From: SIG459 sp045532145
Lineage (GTDB): Bacteria; Bacillota; Clostridia; Oscillospirales; Oscillospiraceae
DNA length: 8,660 nucleotides
Reading direction: 5' to 3'
Assembly: GCA_045532145.1 (NCBI GenBank)
Contig: JAZSFJ010000061.1
Location: forward strand, 1-8,660
The position numbers and the translations under genes were made by a program. Position 1 is the first letter of the stretch, and each line of letters begins with the position of its first letter. The notes below the pieces were generated by a model. That model made no database searches. It was not told the DNA's origin and saw only the letters and a program-made list of their open reading frames with translations. This document shows positions 5,615 to 8,660 of this stretch, in pieces.

Positions 5615-8600
5615 ATGAAGCGCATTATCACCAGAGTGCTCTCCCTTATTCTTGTCATTTGTATGCTCATGGGTATGAGCATCAGTGTCTCCGCCGCATC
5701 ACCCACTCCATATTCCGGCATGAGCAGCCAGTATAAAAACAGCGTTTATTATCAGCGGCTTATGGCAGTTAATCTGGGAGAAAACCAGATTGAAAATCTC
5801 ATCAATGTGGCCCATTCTCAGGTGGGATACACCGAAGGCTCCAATTCCAGCGAGATTGCGGGAACCAACTCCACCGGACAGATGAAGAACTATACTGAAT
5901 ATGGCAAGCGTCTGGGCAAGAGCGGCCATCCATGGTGCTGCGCTTTTGTCAGCTGGTGCATCTATATGGCAGGCATCCCCGGAGATGTTATGCCCAGCAA
6001 ACACGCGGGCTGCTCCAACTTTATTCAGTCCCTGGTCTATAACTACGGCGGAACCTTCCATTCATCCTCCACCTCCTACAAACCCCAGGCCGGCGACATC
6101 ATCTTCTACGAAGGCTCTGAAATAAAGAACGACTCCAACGGTATCCCCAAAATATCGGGCCACGTGGGAATCGTCGTTGAGGACTATAATGCCTCAACCG
6201 GCAAATTCGGAGTTATTGAAGGCAATGGCCCCGGCTATGTTCAGTTCAACCATCAGCCCCTCTACCGAAAGGGCAATTTCGGAAACTACATACTCGGCTA
6301 TGTTACCCCCGCTTATACAAGCGGCACGGAAAGCCAGCAGGGTCTTGTCGTGCGACTCACCACGCCCACTCAGACCAACTATGTCAACAAACAGTTTATT
6401 ACCGAAACCAATGCCTGCGTCGTCACTCAGATTTATAAATCCGCCGGAAGCAATATTACCAAGAGCGGTCTTGTGCTCATGAACGCCGACGGAAGCCTCA
6501 TCAAACGCCATACCGAAGACATAACAGGAATAGTAGGCAAAAACACTACTGTATTCCACTCCTGGTACGATATAAATAAGGAAATAGGCATAACACTGAG
6601 CCCTGCAACCACCTATAAATACCGATTCTTCGCAGTTGTGGACGGCATCACCTTTGAAGGTGACACTTATACCTTCACAACAAAGGGCACCCGCACCAGC
6701 TACACCGTGAACTTTGATCCCAATGGCGGCAGTGTAAGTCCCAGCAGTAAAACCGTATACTCCGGCGATGTTATAGGAACCCTCCCTGACCCCATCCGTG
6801 ACGGATACGATTTTCAGGGTTGGTACACCGCCCCCTCTGGCGGCACCATTATCAGCGCCAACACCAAAGTAAATCTTACTGGTGACACTACTTTCTACGC
6901 ACATTGGAGCGAAGCCGAAAAGGATGAGGACATTGTTCCCGTTTCCATCACCATTTCCAAGCCCGGCAATGCCGAATATGCAGCCAAAGAATTTGTGGGC
7001 GATACAAACGCTTGCCTAGTAACAGAAGTTGTCAAGACATCTGGCTCTGTAGCCAGTGAGGTTGGTATCTACCTCATGGATGCAAATGGCACACTTATCA
7101 AAAAAGGCAGCAACAACCTGGCAGGAGTCATTTCCGCAGAGTCCACCTGCTTCTATACCTGGTATAATGCTAACGAACATCTGGGAATTACTCTCACTCC
7201 CGGTACTACATATACCTACCGCTTCTACACCATCGTAGACGACGAGACCTATGAAGGCGAGACCTATTCCTTCACCACCCTTGCTCGCACTTCCTACACA
7301 GCCACTTTCTATTCCGGACTTGATCACTCCGTGGCAGCATCTATAAAAGTCACAGAGAGACAACCCTATGGCACTCTCCCCTCTCCCACCGTGCCCGAAG
7401 GATACAACTTCCTTGGCTGGTACACCACAAAAACCAGCGGCACCCGTATAACCGAATCCACCCTGTTTGCAGCAGGTGCAGACATTTCCCTTTACGCTCA
7501 CTACGAGAAGATTCCTGCAAAGGTCACTCTCTCCAAGCCCATTGATGACGAATACGCCTCCAAGGAGTTTGTAGGCGAAACCAACGCCTGCTTTATAACA
7601 GAAGTCAGCAAGAGCGCAGGCTCCGCAGCCACCGAGGTTGGTATCTACCTCATGGACGCAAATGGCAATCTCATCGAAACCGGACGCAACGATCTTAGTG
7701 CTGATATACCCAATGATTCCACCGGATTCTATGTCTGGTACGACATGAACGAGCATCTTGGCATCACTCTCAGCCCCGGCACTGCCTACAAATATCGTTT
7801 CTACACTATCGTTGACGGCAAGACCTATGAGGGCGAAACTTACTCCTTCACCACCCTTGCTCCCAGCTCTTATACAGCCACTTTCTATTCCGGCCTGGAC
7901 TACTCCACTATTTCCACCCTCAGCGTCACTAAGGGCAAGGCTTTCGGAACACTCCCCACACCAATCGTTCCCGGCGGCTATAATTTCCTTGGCTGGTACA
8001 CCGCTAAAGAAGGCGGCAGCCCTGTAAGCGAGACAAGCATATTTGACGGAAACGCTGATATTTCTCTCTACGCCCGTTATGAGCGCATTTCCAGCAATTA
8101 CAGCTTCAGCTATGACTCCAACGGCGGCACCGGAAATATGAGCAAGCAGCAGCTCAGCTATGGCGAGAACATCACCGTCAAGCACAACGCATTCACAAAT
8201 CCCGGCTTTGAATTCTCCTGCTGGATTCTTCGACGTGACGCAGACGGCAAGTACTTCACCGATAATGGCTGGCAGAGCTACAGCGACGCAGCCCAGAACG
8301 ATTACAAGCTTGCCATTTTCAACGGCGGAAGCTATTGGACCATAGACGATGCATGGACCTCCGGCTGCAACAGCGCAAGAGATTTCACCTTTGTTGCCGT
8401 ATGGAAAGAGAAGCCCAGCGAGCCTCTCCGCAATCCCTTCACCGATGTCAAAGCAACAGACTATTTCTACGATCCCGTGCTCTGGGCCGTGGATAAGGGC
8501 GTAACCTCCGGCCTCACGCCCAGCAGCTTTGGTCCCGCCAGTCCCTGCACACGCGCTCAGGTGGTTACTTTCCTCTGGCGTGCAATGGGCGAGCCCACTC

Positions 8601-8660
8601 CCGAAAGCTATAATAATCCCTTTACCGATGTTAAGCCGGGTGACTACTTCTACGAGGCAG
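5615..8660 (+). CDS. Secreted CHAP-domain wall hydrolase with FnIII-like/InlB repeats and SLH anchor (3' end outside window)
   Basis: The frame is open from ATG 5615 to the window edge (1015 codons seen). AAGGAGG (5601-5607) sits seven bases before the start. Residues 1-27 form a signal peptide with likely cleavage at VSA|A. A CHAP amidase/peptidase domain (about 56-232) shows HSQVGYTEG, the nucleophile region PWCCAFVSWC (C108 by alignment, C109 next to it), GDIIF, SGHVGIVV with H183, and IEGN (E202). This domain type cuts peptidoglycan peptides or amide bonds. Three copies of a roughly 190-residue module follow (244-432, 443-631, 635-824), each an FnIII-like part plus an InlB B-repeat, then a divergent InlB-like repeat (829-930), one SLH repeat (940-994) and the start of a second (1001 on). 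SLH repeats hold proteins to pyruvylated secondary wall polymers. The 20-base gap after the SGNH gene and lack of a terminator suggest co-transcription. Native substrate is unknown. Confidence 0.92.
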   Translation, partial: MKRIITRVLSLILVICMLMGMSISVSAASPTPYSGMSSQYKNSVYYQRLMAVNLGENQIENLINVAHSQVGYTEGSNSSEIAGTNSTGQMKNYTEYGKRLGKSGHPWCCAFVSWCIYMAGIPGDVMPSKHAGCSNFIQSLVYNYGGTFHSSSTSYKPQAGDIIFYEGSEIKNDSNGIPKISGHVGIVVEDYNASTGKFGVIEGNGPGYVQFNHQPLYRKGNFGNYILGYVTPAYTSGTESQQGLVVRLTTPTQTNYVNKQFITETNACVVTQIYKSAGSNITKSGLVLMNADGSLIKRHTEDITGIVGKNTTVFHSWYDINKEIGITLSPATTYKYRFFAVVDGITFEGDTYTFTTKGTRTSYTVNFDPNGGSVSPSSKTVYSGDVIGTLPDPIRDGYDFQGWYTAPSGGTIISANTKVNLTGDTTFYAHWSEAEKDEDIVPVSITISKPGNAEYAAKEFVGDTNACLVTEVVKTSGSVASEVGIYLMDANGTLIKKGSNNLAGVISAESTCFYTWYNANEHLGITLTPGTTYTYRFYTIVDDETYEGETYSFTTLARTSYTATFYSGLDHSVAASIKVTERQPYGTLPSPTVPEGYNFLGWYTTKTSGTRITESTLFAAGADISLYAHYEKIPAKVTLSKPIDDEYASKEFVGETNACFITEVSKSAGSAATEVGIYLMDANGNLIETGRNDLSADIPNDSTGFYVWYDMNEHLGITLSPGTAYKYRFYTIVDGKTYEGETYSFTTLAPSSYTATFYSGLDYSTISTLSVTKGKAFGTLPTPIVPGGYNFLGWYTAKEGGSPVSETSIFDGNADISLYARYERISSNYSFSYDSNGGTGNMSKQQLSYGENITVKHNAFTNPGFEFSCWILRRDADGKYFTDNGWQSYSDAAQNDYKLAIFNGGSYWTIDDAWTSGCNSARDFTFVAVWKEKPSEPLRNPFTDVKATDYFYDPVLWAVDKGVTSGLTPSSFGPASPCTRAQVVTFLWRAMGEPTPESYNNPFTDVKPGDYFYEA
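6344..6910 (+). repeat. Module A: FnIII-like domain plus InlB B-repeat
   Basis: Residues 244-432 of the CHAP-SLH protein. The first part carries ETNACVV (C268), a beta-rich core and YKYRFFAVVDG...FEGDTYTFTT; the second is a classic InlB (Listeria-Bacteroides) repeat with FDPNGG, DGYDFQGWYT and TTFYAHW. This is the most diverged of the three copies in the first part but the most canonical InlB repeat. Confidence 0.85.
6941..7507 (+). repeat. Module B: FnIII-like domain plus InlB B-repeat
   Basis: Residues 443-631. It shares KEFVG.TNAC (C467), EVGIYLMDANG, NEHLGITL.PGT, TYEGETYSFTTLA and YNFLGWYT with module C. Its InlB half has lost the usual DPNGG (it reads TFYSGLD). DNA stretches of 18-23 bases are identical to module C, for example 7058-7080 and 7298-7317. 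Confidence 0.87.
7517..8086 (+). repeat. Module C: FnIII-like domain plus InlB B-repeat
   Basis: Residues 635-824. By eye about two thirds of residues match module B, with matching blocks offset by exactly 576 bases (7634-7656 against 7058-7080; 7874-7893 against 7298-7317). The conserved cysteine is C659. The InlB half again reads TFYSGLD. The B-C pair therefore arose by a later duplication than A. Confidence 0.87.
8099..8404 (+). repeat. Divergent, enlarged InlB-like repeat
   Basis: Residues 829-930 open like an InlB B-repeat (SYDSNGGTGNM, then NPGFEFSCW) and close like one (FTFVAVW), but about 30 extra residues rich in aromatic and polar side chains (roughly 871-920) lie between. It links the modules to the SLH region. 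Confidence 0.65.
8432..8660 (+). other. SLH domain region (one full repeat and the start of a second)
   Basis: Residues 940-994 form a full SLH repeat: NPFTDVKATDYFYDPVLWAV, a GVTSGLTPSSFGP middle part and CTRAQVVTFLWRAMG. Residues 1001-1015 begin a second with NPFTDVKPGDYFYEA before the window ends. SLH proteins commonly carry three such repeats, so about 110-130 further residues are expected outside. Confidence 0.93.

Noticed and set aside
6344..8086. Spaced repeats as a possible CRISPR array or mobile repeat
   Set aside because: The repeats are in-frame protein domain copies at about 576-600 base spacing with conserved protein sequence throughout.
7016..8185. A 389-codon open frame on the - strand opposite the repeat modules, with internally repeated sequence
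   Set aside because: Its repetition simply mirrors modules B and C on the coding strand. It has no ribosome binding site or known domain.

Overview
The window looks like chromosomal DNA of a gut-type anaerobic Firmicute (class Clostridia, most like the Oscillospiraceae/Ruminococcaceae). The basis is a moderate G+C content by eye, strong AGGAGG-type ribosome binding sites, a carboxylate CoA-transferase typical of fermenters, and a secreted protein with InlB-type repeats and SLH domains of the 'NPFTDV..DYFYD.V.WAV..G' type common in that group. This is inference from protein style; no rRNA or other marker is present.

Left part (1-1851): the 3' end of a YdiF/propionate CoA-transferase-family gene on the + strand converges on a complete AlaA-type aminotransferase gene on the - strand. 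Two back-to-back intrinsic terminators, one per strand, fill the gap. The aminotransferase has an extended -10 promoter about 35 bases upstream of its start.

Divergent intergenic region (1852-2046): it carries the aminotransferase promoter, a near-consensus sigma-A promoter facing right, and a 9-bp inverted repeat (AAATGCACC / GGTGCATTT) between them that could be an operator pair.

Right part (2047-8660): four + strand genes, closely spaced (3, 20 and 20 bases), each with its own Shine-Dalgarno and no terminator between them, so probably one transcription unit. They are a Xer-like tyrosine recombinase, an AlgI/PatA-like MBOAT acyltransferase, an AlgJ/AlgX-like (DHHW/SGNH) membrane-anchored esterase/acetyltransferase, and a large secreted protein (at least 1015 residues, running off the window). 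The last has a signal peptide, a CHAP peptidase/amidase domain, three tandem copies of a two-part module (FnIII-like plus InlB B-repeat), a fourth divergent InlB-like repeat, and SLH wall-anchoring repeats.

Working together: the MBOAT and SGNH proteins are the usual pair that moves acetyl groups across the membrane onto an exopolysaccharide or wall polymer, and the last gene makes a wall hydrolase that binds such a polymer through SLH domains. The most interesting idea here is that the operon both acetylates the wall polymer and makes a protein that docks on it, in a unit headed, unexpectedly, by a tyrosine recombinase. No CRISPR array, rRNA, tRNA or insertion sequence was seen.
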